Below are positions 33,145 to 45,092 of a DNA stretch of 64,000 nucleotides, one piece after another. How positions within the stretch are numbered: the first letter of the stretch is position 1; each line of letters starts with the position of its first letter. A program made the position numbers and the translations under genes. Under the pieces are notes generated by a model. That model searched no databases. It had not been told where the DNA came from and saw only the letters and a list, made by a program, of their open reading frames with translations. Source of the DNA: Dentipellis sp. KUC8613 (Eukaryota > Basidiomycota > Agaricomycetes > Russulales > Hericiaceae); NCBI GenBank assembly GCA_002286715.1, contig NSJX01000001.1, positions 1,285,925-1,349,924 on the forward strand, in the 5' to 3' direction.

Positions 33145-33346
33145 GGTCGTTGGTGAAGTCGGGAGTGAGAACAGACGCGTGCGGCCGGAAGCCAGAAATT
33201 GGTGCGGTGGCGAGCCTCAGCCTTACCACGTGCCTTCTCCGTTGGGCGCCTAGCCTTCTGCTCGTTGCGCTCCTTCCGCAGCAGCACCCATATACAGGGT
33301 CTTTCATAGCAGCCCTTGCCAATATTTGCAGACGACACTTCCTGCT
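33145..33346. promoter_or_regulatory. Compact bidirectional promoter (TOM20 / AAA ATPase)
   Basis: 202 bp between two divergent ATGs. It must hold both core promoters and both 5' leaders. No canonical TATA box seen. Confidence 0.6.
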
Positions 33347-35374
33347 ATGGATCATTCTGACGCTTTCGTGAAGGTCTCCTTCCAAGAGGAGGCCAACGGC
33401 GACCCTCTCTTCCAGAAATGGACCGGCCAGTGTATGTCCTCTCTCATGTAGTACACACTGAGTGGTGTTCTAAACTCTCTCAGCTTCTGCGCAGCACTCT
33501 TTACCCGATATCTACCTGTAAGCATTCTGCTTTAATCGTATTTTTTCATGCTATAAGTGCAAGGATAGCGCCAAAGTCCTGCAAGAATTATACCCCAATC
33601 ACTCCTTGGTTACGACCAGCGATTATCGCTTGCAACTACTGAGCTTCCCTGGGGCCTATGTGCAACCCCTTTCGCCATCTGAGCTGGTGACAAGCAAGAT
33701 ATTTATACCTCTCCCACGCAATGCCAGCCCCGTCCCGGGTGTGTTAGCTGACAACGTGGTGTTCGGTGGGTTCAAACTGGCCTGGTCTGTGAGTGACCGA
33801 CGCGTATTTCCAGATATATATCATGCTCAACAATATCTAGAACTATGACTTCATCCTCTATATCGCTCAGGTTTGTGACACTTATTCAGGAGTGTTCTCC
33901 TTTATTGACCGCCTACCGAAGTATCCTACCGGATTTTCTCGCATCACTCAGCATTTCATCCTTCATGATGGCCCAGATGGTCCAGCGAAAGATCTTCTAC
34001 TTTCTGCGGGCATATACCAGGACCAGCTGCATCAAGAGATATGGGTTTTCAATCAAGGATTTTGGGCGAAGGATCACAGTCTGTGGGATGCGATTCAGTC
34101 CGCCAGCTGGGATGACGTCGTTCTAGAAGATGAATTCAAGACCGCTTTGCAGAAGGATGTCTACGGGTTCTTCTCATCTAAAGACACTTACAAACGGTTG
34201 TCCCTTCCCTGGAAGGTATGCGGATGGAACGTCGTGCCATAAATTCTCTACTGACGAGACATGCGAAGCGTGGTCTTATCCTCTACGGTCCTCCAGGTAC
34301 GTACCAGTTCTTGTGATCCTTCATTTCTCCAACGATCGTTCTAGGTAACGGCAAGACCATAAGCATCAAGGTGATCATGAAGACTTGTGATGTAAAGGGC
34401 TATAGCCCGATGTATGTCAAGTCGTTCCAAAGTGAGTTGGTGCATCAAGTTGAATTCACCGTCCTCGAGCTTCACGTTCTCTAGGCTGGATGGGAGAGGA
34501 AGCATCGATGGCTGCTGTCTTCGCGAAGGCTCGCCAGAATTCGCCTTGTGTCTTGATCTTGGAAGACTTGGACAGCCTAATCAACGACGGAAACCGCTCC
34601 TTCTTCCTGAACGAACTTGACGGTCTGCAGAACAATGACGGTTTGTTGGTGATTGGCACAACCAACCACTTTGACAGGCTTGACCCTGGCCTCTCCACCA
34701 GACCCAGCCGATTTGACCGGAAATAGTGCGTTTCAGCAGTATTCTCGCAGAGCTCCTTAGTCGACACATCTTTCGCAGCCTCTTTGATGACCCGAATCGT
34801 TCTTCCCGTCTTCTGTACGCTCAGTATTGGCAGGATAAGCTTGCAAGCAGCGACGATATCTCCTACCCAGACTCCCTTGTGGGCGAGATCGCAGACATGA
34901 CCCAACGTTTCAGCTTTGCGTACCTCAAAGAAGCTTTGTAAGTGTACATGGTCGCACCCCAAACTTCATGATTCAGCTTTGACGATATTTTATAGCGTGT
35001 CGGCGCTCGTAGTCCTGTTGACAGATCGTGAAGATGGCAAGACGACGAGCTTCGAGGACGCCATCAAATCGCAGATCAAGACTTTGCGGAAGCAACTCGA
35101 CAAGTCCACATTTGGCCCCTCTGGTTTGACACCGACGAAATACCCGGGCCATACAATCGCTGGCAGCGTGTTGCCTCCATTAAATACGCCGGCAGTCAAC
35201 CAGGCTGGTCCTTCTTCGATGAGCGGTCAGGACATACGGGCATTCTTGCATTCTCTTGTTCAGGGCCCAAGCAACCACATTGCTTCTGGTTCTGACCGCT
35301 CCCTCGATTCTGAGGGTCGGGTTCGCATGGTATTGGACAGGATTGCCCAAGGTGCCGATACATTCTGGCTGTGA
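33347..35374 (+). CDS. BCS1-like AAA ATPase
   Basis: 516 aa, ten exons: 33347..33431, 33495..33517, 33564..33788, 33841..33870, 33922..34215, 34269..34296, 34345..34431, 34485..34725, 34779..34937, 34996..35374 (1551 nt). The single AAA domain has Walker A GPPGNGKT (226-233), Walker B VLILEDLD (E284/D285), sensor region IGTTNHFDRLDPGL and the arginine-finger segment RPSRFDRK. It resembles the large Agaricomycete family annotated as mitochondrial chaperone BCS1-like, but I see no clear N-terminal membrane segment, so mitochondrial location is uncertain. Exon 2 is doubtful. The model uses canonical sites, while a longer exon from 33484 would give SLPDIYL followed by KDSAKVLQ only with a non-AG acceptor. 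The 51-bp intron 33871..33921 could also be retained in frame. Confidence 0.85.
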
Positions 35375-35727
35375 AAGCCTTACGTGGTATTTATGCTAGG
35401 TTCTCATTACCTACGGGGGATATTGTATGTACTATAGAGGACCTGAACTGGCCAAAGGGGTTTGCCCGACGTGTACTTGTAAATACCAGTAAATGCTACG
35501 CAGCATGTTGATTGTCTTCATTGTCCATAGCTTCCAAGTGATAAACAAGTACAAAGTACAGCACAGCCACTGGTCGTGGCGGGGCGGCTCACGCGTTCAA
35601 TTCACCACTTATCCATGACTCTACCCACTACACCGTGCTGAATCGTTTCAACACACGTTGTCCTTTCTTTATAACGCGGGAGCGATAAAGTAGCCGTATA
35701 TATAAGACCCCGCAGACACCCAAGGCC
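35375..35727. other. Spacer upstream of SPT3
   Basis: 353 bp. 3' flank of the AAA ATPase, then the SPT3 promoter with a TATA box at 35697. A small open frame on the minus strand shows no family features. Confidence 0.55.
35697..35706 (+). promoter_or_regulatory. TATA box of SPT3
   Basis: TATATATAAG, with only 21 bp between its end and the annotated SPT3 ATG, leaving almost no room for a 5' leader if transcription starts about 30 bp downstream. Confidence 0.5.
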
Positions 35728-37058
35728 ATGGCACCTCCGAAGGGAGCAGGTAGCTTCGATGTCGGTGAACGGAGGAGGGATTACAAGTACCAGCAAGAGA
35801 TCTCGCAAATGGTATGTATGAACAGCATTACATCTGCGTGCTCTGTGATTGAAGGACTATACAGATGTTTGTCTTTGGCGAAATACAAGATCCCCAGACC
35901 GAAACCGTCAACCTTGTCGAGGACATCGTTCACAGCCAGCTTGTTGAACTCGTACGTGGACTCTAAACGCGTCTTTTCACCTGCTAACATCGCCATCGAA
36001 GATCGTTCAAGCTCGGGCTTTGGCATCTCGTCGCGGCGCACGATACCTATCTGCAGAAGACCTCATATTCCTCATTCGCCATGACCGAGCGAAAGTCAAC
36101 AGGCTCCGAACCTATCTGTCCTGGAAAGACGTCCGGAAGCATGCGAAGGACTCGAACGCGGATGGCGGTGGAGGTGTCGAGGTTGAGGCGCTCGAAGACG
36201 CCGATGGTTCGTACTTGTCCCCAGTCATGTAGAATTACTGAAGTCTAATTGTTTACTTCAGACAAGTTGACCGCCAAGGCGCAGAAGATTACTATCAAGC
36301 TGCCTTGGGAAATTACGACGATCTTCTCGGAAGTTTTGAGGCAGAGTGGGTATCAGTCGGATGACGAGGAGGATGAAGATGATCTCGAAGCTCAGGAAGC
36401 TATGCGCGAGCGACTGAAGGTGCGTGCTCCCTCTATATCTACTAGCATGCAAGACTGACGAGCCCTCAGGAAGCTGACGATGTCACAAAACAAATGACAA
36501 GAGAAGAATATCAGCATTACTCTGATTGTAGGCAGGCATCGTTTTCCTATCGTAAAGGTATGTTTGCTACACCGTCCCTCACTTGAATATGGTCGCTGAC
36601 AGGGCACGATTCCAGCGAAGCGTTTCCGTGAATTCCTCAACCTTCCGTCTTCCCTTGACCTGAAGGCCAATGATGACACTGTCGACATCGTCGGCTTCCT
36701 CGCATTCGAGATGGTCCGCTCTCTCACCGTTGCCGCGCTGGAGGTCAAGAAGTCACTGGAGGAATCTTACCTCCGCGAAGACCACACAACGTCGCCGCTC
36801 CTTGGAAAGCGCAAAGCGGCAGCGGGCATAGATTCGAGCAACAAGCGTCGCCGCGAAGAACCTTGGGAAGACGACTCGGACACCCCATTGCCAGTCTGCT
36901 CCCTGTTCATGCCACCTTCGGAGGCGCGCACTCCACTGCGACCTGAGCATATCCAGGATGCATTTTCGAGGATGCAAGGCGATTGGTCGCAGAGCCGTAC
37001 CGCTGGTATGCGAAACTGGAGAGGCGGACTGATACGAACCAGCGTCAGCCTCATCTGA
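35728..37058 (+). CDS. SPT3: SAGA complex subunit SPT3
   Basis: Histone-fold subunit of the SAGA coactivator that helps deliver TBP to promoters. 354 aa, six exons: 35728..35811, 35865..35951, 36002..36206, 36262..36419, 36470..36557, 36616..37058 (1065 nt). The N-terminal histone fold reads YKYQQEISQM-MFVFGE, VEDIVHSQLVEL-IVQARALASRRGARYLSAEDLIFLIRHD. The central KRFREFLNLP and the region VDIVGFLAFEMVRSLT are typical of the Spt3 C-terminal histone fold (the protein has two folds in tandem). The C-terminus has the LFMPPSEARTPLRPEHIQDA segment. It converges with DDI1, with 113 bp between stop codons. Confidence 0.95.
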
Positions 37059-37171
37059 GCTTTTCTACCTTTTCCGTCATGGCAGGTGTACTTTTATTGT
37101 ACTTATACCTCTTGTATTTTACATCAGTACTTGTATACCACTATCATCCTTGAGTCCTACATGAAGTCCAC

Positions 37172-38784
37172 TCAAAACAGCAACGACGCAGCCACGTCTA
37201 GATTTCCCCCGGCCGCGTCCAGCGTACTAATCGCCACCTCTCTTGTCGCACCGAGCCCCATCAAAGTTGCAATGGCTTCTTCAGAGTGTCGGGAAGCACC
37301 TGTCGGCGGTGCTCGCCGGCTCATACTTGCGGGAGCGGCGGGCGGGGCTCCCAAGGTGTGGCCTGCGCCTGGGAACGGCTGCTGAGGATGTGGGGCAGCC
37401 GACGTCGAGGGACCCGCTTGTGGTGTGCCAATCTCCGACTCCGGGAGACCCGCTTCGAAGCTGCGTGCTTTGTCCGGCAGCTCATGCTCTGCGAGGAACT
37501 TGACTTCGCGGCCTTGAATCCGCAGCACGTTCTTCTCCAGATCAATGCAAGCCTGATGCGCCTTGAGCATGTCGAGGCCGAGTAGCAAGTCCACATCTCG
37601 GCCCTAGTGGTACGAGCTGGTCAGTTGTTCCGTCTTCTCGGATGTAAATTGAGTGCTGACCTCCATGATTGTAAACGAGCAGGGAAGGAAGACGTCAGCG
37701 AGCTTCAATTGAGCACTGTGTACCCGTCCCAGGATTTTTGCAGTGCCCACACCCCGCGCAATTCCAGCGAAGCGCTTGTCAATGAGACGCATTAAACTGC
37801 ATGTTCCGTTTAAAGAAATCCCGTTCCTGCGATAGATAGCACATACCCGCAAGCTTCCGCGCATTCAGGACTCACTTCAGACATAGGACTACGTCAGGAT
37901 CGGACAAGAAGGCGGCTGTAGTTAGACATACTAATGGTTTGTTGAGCCCCGCTGTCCACGAAAGCCTTGACGGGTGTCGAGTTTACCTCGACGGGAATGC
38001 TGGAAGGTCGCCAGACACATTGAAGGTGAGTTTGACGCGCGGGGACTAGATATAAATGACCCACTAGAGCATGGTCACTCTTCCAAAGCTTTCTGGCGAA
38101 TATTCGAGCGCATGCTCAAGATTTTCCATCACAGCCTGTTGTCGTATTGCTTCCTCGATTCTCCTTTGCGCCTCGACGTCATATGGATCTGCGTTGAGCC
38201 TCTGGATCTCCCTATCGACCTCCATCTGACGAGAACTTGTCTGTCGAAGTAACTCTGCGAAGCGTGCAGGATCAGACTGCGCTGCTGCTGCAACCTCTGG
38301 CTGGGTCTATTTGATCGTTCAGACAAGATTTTGTAGGGATGTGTATTGTAGACGGACCTCCTGCAATCGCCTCAGCAAATTCGGGTCTCCGAGAAGCTGG
38401 AGCCTCATCATCTCTGCGTCCTGTTCTGTAGACCTTCATGCACATTCTGATGAACGCAATATAGAATAAGGTTGACGATGGTGCGCACCTTCCGGCAACG
38501 TTCACCCTCCGTCGTAGGAGAAGGATTGCGTTCTCCCCCACACCAAGTTCCCGCATTGTAGCCTTGACATTCCCCAGCTCCCGGCCTTCGAAGGAGATAC
38601 TCTGCTCGTCCCTGGGTATAGTTGACTGCCACGATTGCCATCAGTTACAGAGAGAGCGCCCTCGCGTCAATCGACAGTTACTCACCTCGGCCTCTAAGAG
38701 AGCCATGACGTTCTCCAACTCCATGTTGGGGTCAATCTCCACGACAAACGATTGTCCGAAGTCATTCACAACTGTGAGCTCCAT
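37172..38784 (-). CDS. DDI1: Ubiquitin-shuttle aspartic protease DDI1
   Basis: Proteasome shuttle with a retropepsin-like protease domain. 405 aa, eight exons (minus): 38784..38686, 38625..38489, 38433..38358, 38306..38065, 37999..37932, 37874..37847, 37796..37661, 37603..37172 (1218 nt). It has an N-terminal ubiquitin-like domain (1-78, [20 protein letters not shown]), the helical [15 protein letters not shown] segment, and a protease domain with active-site Asp200 in [17 protein letters not shown] and the conserved [19 protein letters not shown]-terminal UBA domain (about 366-405, [22 protein letters not shown]) ends the protein. The complete set of three domains suggests a functional gene. 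Confidence 0.95.
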
Positions 38785-39239
38785 TGCGGGGGTGTTATGA
38801 TCGTATCAGGATATAGAAGTATGCAGTGGTAGTGTTTGAGAATGATATTGCGTTTCTTTGTCCGGAAGTCGTGGAATCGGAGTTACGTTCTCAGAAGTTG
38901 CCAGACGAATCCGGAAAGCCAGTGTCTGACGTAGTGCAGTAAGATCAATATAGCCGCAACGACCGAGCTCGTAGTGCAAGACACGCAGAATGAAGAATCC
39001 ACTGGAGAGTAGACAATGTATACGTAGAGGTTGACGTGTGCGTATCTAATTATTGTTACAACATATATAGTCCTTCGTAGGGCCGCGTAAGTGCATGCTA
39101 TAAGCTACGCTCAGATATACCTCCGAGTCCGAGTCACGTCATGTGCATCTGTACATGAACCATGGCCTGTTCGTATCATGGGTACACACAGGTCTGCCCC
39201 CTGGATGAAACAGGTCACCAACACCATCTTTCCATGGGT
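38785..39239. other. Spacer between DDI1 and ATG29
   Basis: 455 bp. DDI1 promoter plus the 3' flank of ATG29. AT-rich near 39050 (ACAACATATATAG). No gene recognised. Confidence 0.5.
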
Positions 39240-40626
39240 TCAATGATAAACACCTCTCCCACCCATGCCATTACTACGACCAAAATCCGATCTAGAAATG
39301 TTGTAAACACACATTAGAAAACATGAGCCTATGGACTTACAATCGTGAACCGCCTGAGCGGAAATTCGATTGCAAGGCACTCTCGAGGGCCGAAGCAGAC
39401 AGGCTTGCCTCTATACATCAGGTCACAGTAATCACGGTCAACGGCAGTTGTAGATAATGCGAAGCCTTGCTTACCACTCAGGTCACTAAAACTGGAGGCC
39501 GAGGATCCTTGATTGCTCCCTTTCTCACTCGCCTTGGCCTTCAGGACCTGTCGCATGTGCGTCTGTCCACGTACACTACGAGGAGACACGGCGGCGGGAC
39601 TTGTAGACTTTCCAGGAGGCGATAGATGTCGACTCATGGGGGAATGTGACTCCGGAGGCGGCGATGGCATAGACGGTATGGACCCCTGTGGAGAACTTGT
39701 GCTCGAGATGCTCTGACTGCGACTGAGATTATCACGTCGGAACCTGTCCTGTGGGTCGACTCTTGTGTCCCCAATATACACAGTGTGGCGACCTCGATCG
39801 ACATCTTTACCGTGTTTGGGGCGAGGTGAGCTGACAAGCCCTAAAGAGTCGTCTGTCATCAGTTTTTGCAGTGCCATTAGTTTGTTGTCCAACGCCTCCT
39901 GCTCCTCGAGCCGCCCTGCCTCTTGATCTGCCTCGTCTCCATCGCCTTCCGATTCCGTGCCCGAGCCAGACGATATGGGAGAAGATCGCCGAACCTCCTC
40001 GTGTTCTTTTATTCGGCCCTGTAACGTTATCACGGACGAAGAAGAAATCTTATTGACACGAGCAGGGGAGTTGGCTCCGAGCGAATTGAGCCGGGCTCTG
40101 ACTCCAAGCGGAGTGTTCAGCCGGACGGACGATGAGAGCTTGCCGGTGGTGGAAAGACGGCTCGAGTCCCTCCTTGTCAGGCTTGGTCGATCTCCCCTGT
40201 GCAAGGTATCATCTGACACCTTGCTCTGTGTATGGGTGCTTTGTGGACTCAACGCCCCCGTTATGTCCTGAAGTCCGCGAAGATCCTGCTCGTATCGAAT
40301 CTGAGCCCGATACAGAAGATATGGCAGAGGTACGCCGAGTCTAGTAGCAAGGGCTTTCCCTGAACGCTGCCTGTTAGCATCGGATGCTAAGTGATCACCG
40401 TGTAGAACTTACAGTCAGTTACGCTACCCTCCGTGGCACGCGACTTGGCTATCACATCCCATAGATAGTTCTCCTTCTCTGTGTTCCAATCAATCTAGAT
40501 GTCATCAGCAAGTAAAAGGACAGTTTCTGCAAACATAGCACCCGGACGCACTGGAGCTGGTTCCGGAGGAGGGTGTTCGGGTCGGTTATAGGGAAGGCGG
40601 ACGATGACTCGAACAGTTGGAGACAT
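39240..40626 (-). CDS. ATG29: Autophagy protein ATG29
   Basis: Part of the Atg17-Atg31-Atg29 scaffold that nucleates autophagosome formation. 387 aa, five exons (minus): 40626..40552, 40494..40413, 40359..39475, 39410..39341, 39291..39240 (1164 nt). The N-terminal 90 residues carry the whole Atg29 domain: MSPTVRVIVRLPYNRPEHPP, IDWNTEKENYLWDVIAKSR, WKALATRLGVPLPYLLYRAQIRYE split over three exons. The middle 250 residues are disordered and Ser/Pro-rich, expected for Atg29. The C-terminal motif ASLSASALESALQSNFRSGG is shared by fungal Atg29 proteins. Only splicing with these sites recovers both conserved ends. The long open frame upstream of 40626 on the same strand is leader sequence. Confidence 0.93.
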
Positions 40627-41214
40627 GTAATGGCACGGAGTATGATGTAGTTGTGTCTTTGACTGTTGGTGCGTTGCAATGATGAATGAAGGGCTATTGA
40701 ACGATCCGAACAGTAGTGATTATGATGTAGTACACGACTGAGGCGGGCCGCGTCCGGAAGGTCGGTGCTGTCGTTGCGCGCGGCAAGGGCCGACCGAGAC
40801 ATGTTTACCCATCTGCGTTCAGCTATCCCTCTAGCCAAAAGATTCGCGAGAGTGTCTGGTGAGGATATAGTCGCAACGTGCATGCTCTTTGACGGGGTAT
40901 CTTCTATGGCCGTAGCCGAAGCGAAAATGGTATACTAGTACGATACAGAAGAACAACTACGAGTCTTTCACATTACGATACACTTCCCAAGTACAATACA
41001 TGTCCACTCGCGACATGGCATCTCAAACGAACGTTGATAGTGGAGGGCGCCTAACCGGAGTCTCTAACCGTTATCTGCATGCAAAATGTCAATTACAGCA
41101 TGAAACACACATTTTCAACTCACATCTAGGCGGCACATTAGGATTTGGTGGTAGTGGCACAGAATTACCACTTAAAAATTGCCAACTGCAAATGAGAGGT
41201 GGCGAGGGTCAACG
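40627..41214. other. Spacer between ATG29 and Zn2Cys6 regulator
   Basis: 588 bp: ATG29 promoter and 3' flank of the regulator. A plus-strand frame at 41000..41275 (91 codons) has no family features and overlaps the regulator's 3' end. No element recognised. Confidence 0.5.
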
Positions 41215-43434
41215 TCACGTCAGCGTTGCATATAGTTTGCGAACGTACAAATCGGCAGAGAGAAAAGCGTCCTGATCCAGACCTTGCAAGTAGTCCAGGC
41301 CGTCGATGCCGGGAGCAGGAACCTCTTCTGGCATCCAGCTAGTCGGCATACTATTATTGACATGAGGTTCCCCGCCTCTGGCGCCCGAAGTCGAAGGGGA
41401 ACTCTGATCAACGGTTGGTTCGGCTGGCGTTGGGTTGTTGCTTTCTCCATTGATATCCTCTTCCAGCCCATTTTTCCACGCGTCTATGAAGCTGTTGACC
41501 ATGTGCGAGGCATGGGCGGCGTGATGATCAGGTGAAGGCGATATCTGTTCCAAGATGTCGGCTGTCCGACGCAGCAGGTCATCGCTCGAGCCAGGCAGAG
41601 ACCGTACTTTTTTCGTATGGAGTATCATGAACTTTGCCGCAACGACATACGCCGCGCCGTAGGTGATCATACCGAAGACTGAATCAGGGGCTGTAGCCAG
41701 TGTTGTCCGGTCAGATATGGAGCAAATTGTGGTGAGCAGTGCTTCAGACGAGGACAACGCGTCGCGAGCGCAACGCAACGCAAAGCTTGAACCGTTCTTC
41801 TTCAGCTTGTAGAAGCCGTCCTTTCCCGATGCTATCGAGGACAAGCCACGCATTTGACGAAGTGAATGGGTCAGGAACAGAAGCCGGCAAAATTGATAGT
41901 ATGCGATGCTCATATGGAAATAAAAGTTTTCGTGCTCTGCGACGACTTTTTAATGCACCGTTAGTCGAAATCATATCGCAAGATACGAACACATACCTGG
42001 CAGGGGCAGTGAAATTCGCTGTATTCCATCGAAGCGCCAGAGTATTTCGTCCACTTCCGAGTAAAATATTTCTGTCCGATTTGCACCACCTTGCAGCTTT
42101 AGACGCAAGCCAGCCTCAGTGATATAGAAGATGCGAGCATTGACTATCAGACGGCAGACGCGGGAGCTTTCGAGAGTAGCCGTAGACAAAGGGCGGTTTA
42201 GGCGAACATCAAGATCACTCAGTTGCGATGAAGGTAAACGGCCGGTACCGAGGCAGACACTGGCCAAGCGTTGATCAGCCATAACACAAGATGTAGAAGT
42301 AAGAATGCCCTTACATAGCCTCGACATTATGAAGGGATATCCACTATAGGTACGGCTGTGAGAAAGTGACATATGGACAAAGAAGTGGAGCTCACCTGAC
42401 TGAGTTTGCTTTCAGCAACATCGAGGGTCTGCTGTAACTGGGGCGAAACTTCGCCGCCTTCTATACGTTCAGTCAACTGCTGCACATCCGTGGACGCTTG
42501 ATTCATATGCAGGGATATGCACATATTCACGGCAGCGCCTGCAATAAGGCGGTTGTCGTAAGTGTCACTGGTACTTGACTTCGAGAGAGGCATCCACAAT
42601 GCCAAGGAAGTGAAAGCCAGGACAACCGCCGGTGAAGGGCAAGGGTTGAAGACATGCCGTATGACGGCTTCTTCGGTGAGTTTGTGGAGTGCTGGAGCCA
42701 CCGTTGTGCGCGACAAAGGATCCAGGTGCCTACTGGCGACCGTGCAACGCACGAGGTCGAGGAAGGGATCACTGCCAATGTCTGTTTCTGGCAAAGAGAG
42801 CCAGGGAAGATAATGTAAATCAAAGCTACGGGCAGATGAGGTTAATGAACACCCATGCGACTACTGTAACGTCCACTCACAATTTCAGAAGATACTGCCT
42901 TTGATCAGGTGAGATGATCTCTTCCAGAGTCATATTGCATCTGCCCGCTGTAGACAGCTGGTCGACGCGGTAAATGCTTTCTAACTTTCGTATAGCAAGC
43001 ATGGGGGCTGCGGTCCAATCTTCCATGTCAGGCGGTAATTTGGAGATTAGAAAGTCCCAGGGCGACTGTGTTCTTGGTGAAGGAGAATCCGCGGCTTCGG
43101 AGAGAGCATCCTTCGCTGGCGGTGGGTTTAAGGATTCTATCATAATCTCGCCTAGGTTTTGACGCTTCTCTGGGGTGCTCATAACTTCTCCTATTGGTCG
43201 AGGTGACGGGCCACCAACTATGCTCTCAAACGAGCATGAGATTGAGAGCACTTCACACCGGTGGCAGCGCAGTGGGGCATGGTGCGACCTGTCCAGTAAC
43301 TCGCATCTCGTCTTGTGTTTGCGACAGGAGGCGCAAGCCTGGATGCTTTTTGGGCGTTTGGACGCGGAGGACTTCGCGGATGAGCTTTCGGACACTCCAA
43401 TATTTGAGTCTTCATTAGGACGGACGCGTTTCAT
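41215..43434 (-). CDS. Zn(II)2Cys6 fungal transcription factor
   Basis: 668 aa, five exons (minus): 43434..42881, 42825..42396, 42343..42315, 42259..41997, 41945..41215 (2007 nt). The binuclear zinc cluster is ACASCRKHKTRC then CHRCEVLSISC (residues about 33-67), preceded by a basic Ser/Lys-rich arm. The middle-homology-type region includes FFDLHYLPWLSLPETDIGSDPFL, a segment WISLHNVEA and LGTGRLPSSQLSDLDVRLNRP. The last 100 residues are acidic and Ser/Pro-rich, consistent with an activation domain. The target is unknown. The shared upstream region with YIH1 contains a CGG-N10-CCG element, the arrangement such factors bind, so autoregulation is possible. Confidence 0.9.
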
Positions 43435-43846
43435 TCAGATGAGCCTGCCATGCGAGATTCCGTGAGCACGAAAAACATCGTTATATACCGAGCTTACCTG
43501 CAGACGCGGAGAAAGGGACCGTGAGCGCAAATGACACTGGGTTCTGTGCGAGCGCTTGGGCCGAGTGAATCCGTGATCGCGCTTGATTGGCAGGCAGCAG
43601 TTTACCAAACTGGCTATAGCGCACACGAATACGGCCAGAAGTAACAGCAGAGCACACGAGGGTAAGGGACAAGACGTTGGCAATTAGGAGGTCAGAGCGT
43701 TTAACGCTCTCGGACAACTGGTGCCGCTCACGAAACAGAAACGCGTCACATGGATCGGCGGGCGCTCGGTCTCAGCTTGCTGTGGTCCTGCAATCGTCCA
43801 CGACCATGCCATCCATCGACTTCTCTTGCTGCGCATAAGCCTCGAC
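43435..43846. other. Divergent promoter between Zn2Cys6 regulator and YIH1
   Basis: 412 bp. Contains adjacent palindromic elements at 43694..43726 (see separate entry). No gene. Confidence 0.6.
43694..43726. promoter_or_regulatory. Palindrome next to a CGG-N10-CCG element
   Basis: AGAGCGT-TTA-ACGCTCT (17 bp, perfect 7-bp arms, 43694..43710) directly abuts CGG-N10-CCG (43711..43726). Zn2Cys6 dimers bind such CGG inverted repeats; yeast Put3 uses a 10-bp gap. It lies 121 bp before the YIH1 ATG and 277 bp before the regulator ATG. Confidence 0.45.
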
Positions 43847-45092
43847 ATGCCTTCTTTACCTGATCCTTCATCAAACCGTGCCGACATCTCCTTAGAGGAC
43901 TTTATAGCGGATATTGCGACAAGGCCAGATTCCGAAGCGATTGCTTCAGAGCTCGGTGGTGAGGCATCCTGACCCTCGAAGTGAGATCATCTTTGTTCAT
44001 GCTGTTATAGTGCTTCAATCAATATATGGAGACGAGGCGATACGTCCATGGCGTCCATCCCAGGAAGCCAATGGTGACAAATTTCACGAGCCGGAGACCA
44101 TTCGATATGAAGTCACTCTAAAGTGAGAATTGTTCTGCCCTTTCCCGCGCTCCGAGATAATAAAATCAGCCTGCCTTCACCCCACGAAGATGACACCCTA
44201 CGCATACTGGTGTCGCTTCCATCTAAATACCCCTCGGAATCACCACCGCAATTGCAACTGCTCTCCCGCTACATCGGGCCCTTCGGTGTGGACGCTGAAC
44301 TGTTCGGCTCTATCCTGCGCACATTCATATCTGTCAACGGCGTAGATTGGATTCCTGACACGGTCTGCGTTTTTGATGGGTTGGAGAACGTAGTGGAGAG
44401 ATGTGTACGATGGTACGAAGACCGCCTCAGCACTCAAACTGCGAACGAACTTCTACGCGAAGACGCCAAGGAGCATGCGGTTGGGGAGGCAGAGCCAGCA
44501 GAAGTCGTTCCTCCCAAAAATGATAACCGCGTCGTTGAGGAACCAGTTTCCCTTCCTGAAGGCGTTGTGATATACGAGGCCGAGCCCATCGTCGATCGCA
44601 AGAGCGTCTTTGCCGGAAGAGCATGTCGCATAACCCATCCATCCCAGGTGCCTATCATACTGTCCTACCTTCTGTCAGACAGACGAATAGCGAAAGCGGC
44701 TCACCCGGTGATCAATGCCTGGCGCTGCACCATTGGCAACACTGTCCACCAAGGTAAGATTTATTTTCTCTACTATGCTGTACCATCTGAGCTTTCAAAC
44801 AGACAACGACGACGACACGGAGACAGCTGCTGGTGGACGTCTCGCTCATTTATTGCAGATCTTAGTGAGAAACTTTCTGAGCAACTGATTCTGCGAACAC
44901 ACTTAACGTTGCGCTCAGGACGTGGATAACGTGCTCGTTATCGTGACTCGATATTGGGGTGGCACCTTGCTTGGCCCTGATCGATTCAAGCACATCAACC
45001 AGGCAGCCCGCGACGCACTGGAAATCGGTGGCTTTCTCAATGCCCCTCAAGCAAAACGACACGAGGGAAGAGCAAAGGGATCTAAACGATGA
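43847..45092 (+). CDS. YIH1: IMPACT/YIH1 translational regulator
   Basis: Binds Gcn1 and actin and restrains Gcn2 kinase, dampening general amino-acid control. 347 aa, five exons: 43847..43958, 44011..44122, 44170..44753, 44803..44864, 44919..45092 (1044 nt). The N-terminal RWD domain begins ELGVLQSIYGDEAIRPW and continues through LRILVSLPSKYPSESPPQLQL. The C-terminal IMPACT (UPF0029) domain starts near DRKSVFAGRACRI and includes KAAHPVINAWRC, the acidic DNDDDTETAAGGRLAHLLQI and VTRYWGGTLLGPDRF. The basic C-terminus (KRHEGRAKGSKR) is also typical. Donor GGTG|GTGAGG was chosen for the first intron because it yields the RWD start; GTGGTG two bases earlier is possible only with a shift. Confidence 0.94.

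Noticed and set aside
40627..40883. Upstream extension of the ATG29 reading region (144 codons, minus)
   Set aside because: It is in a different frame from the Atg29 domain, which starts cleanly at the ATG at 40626.
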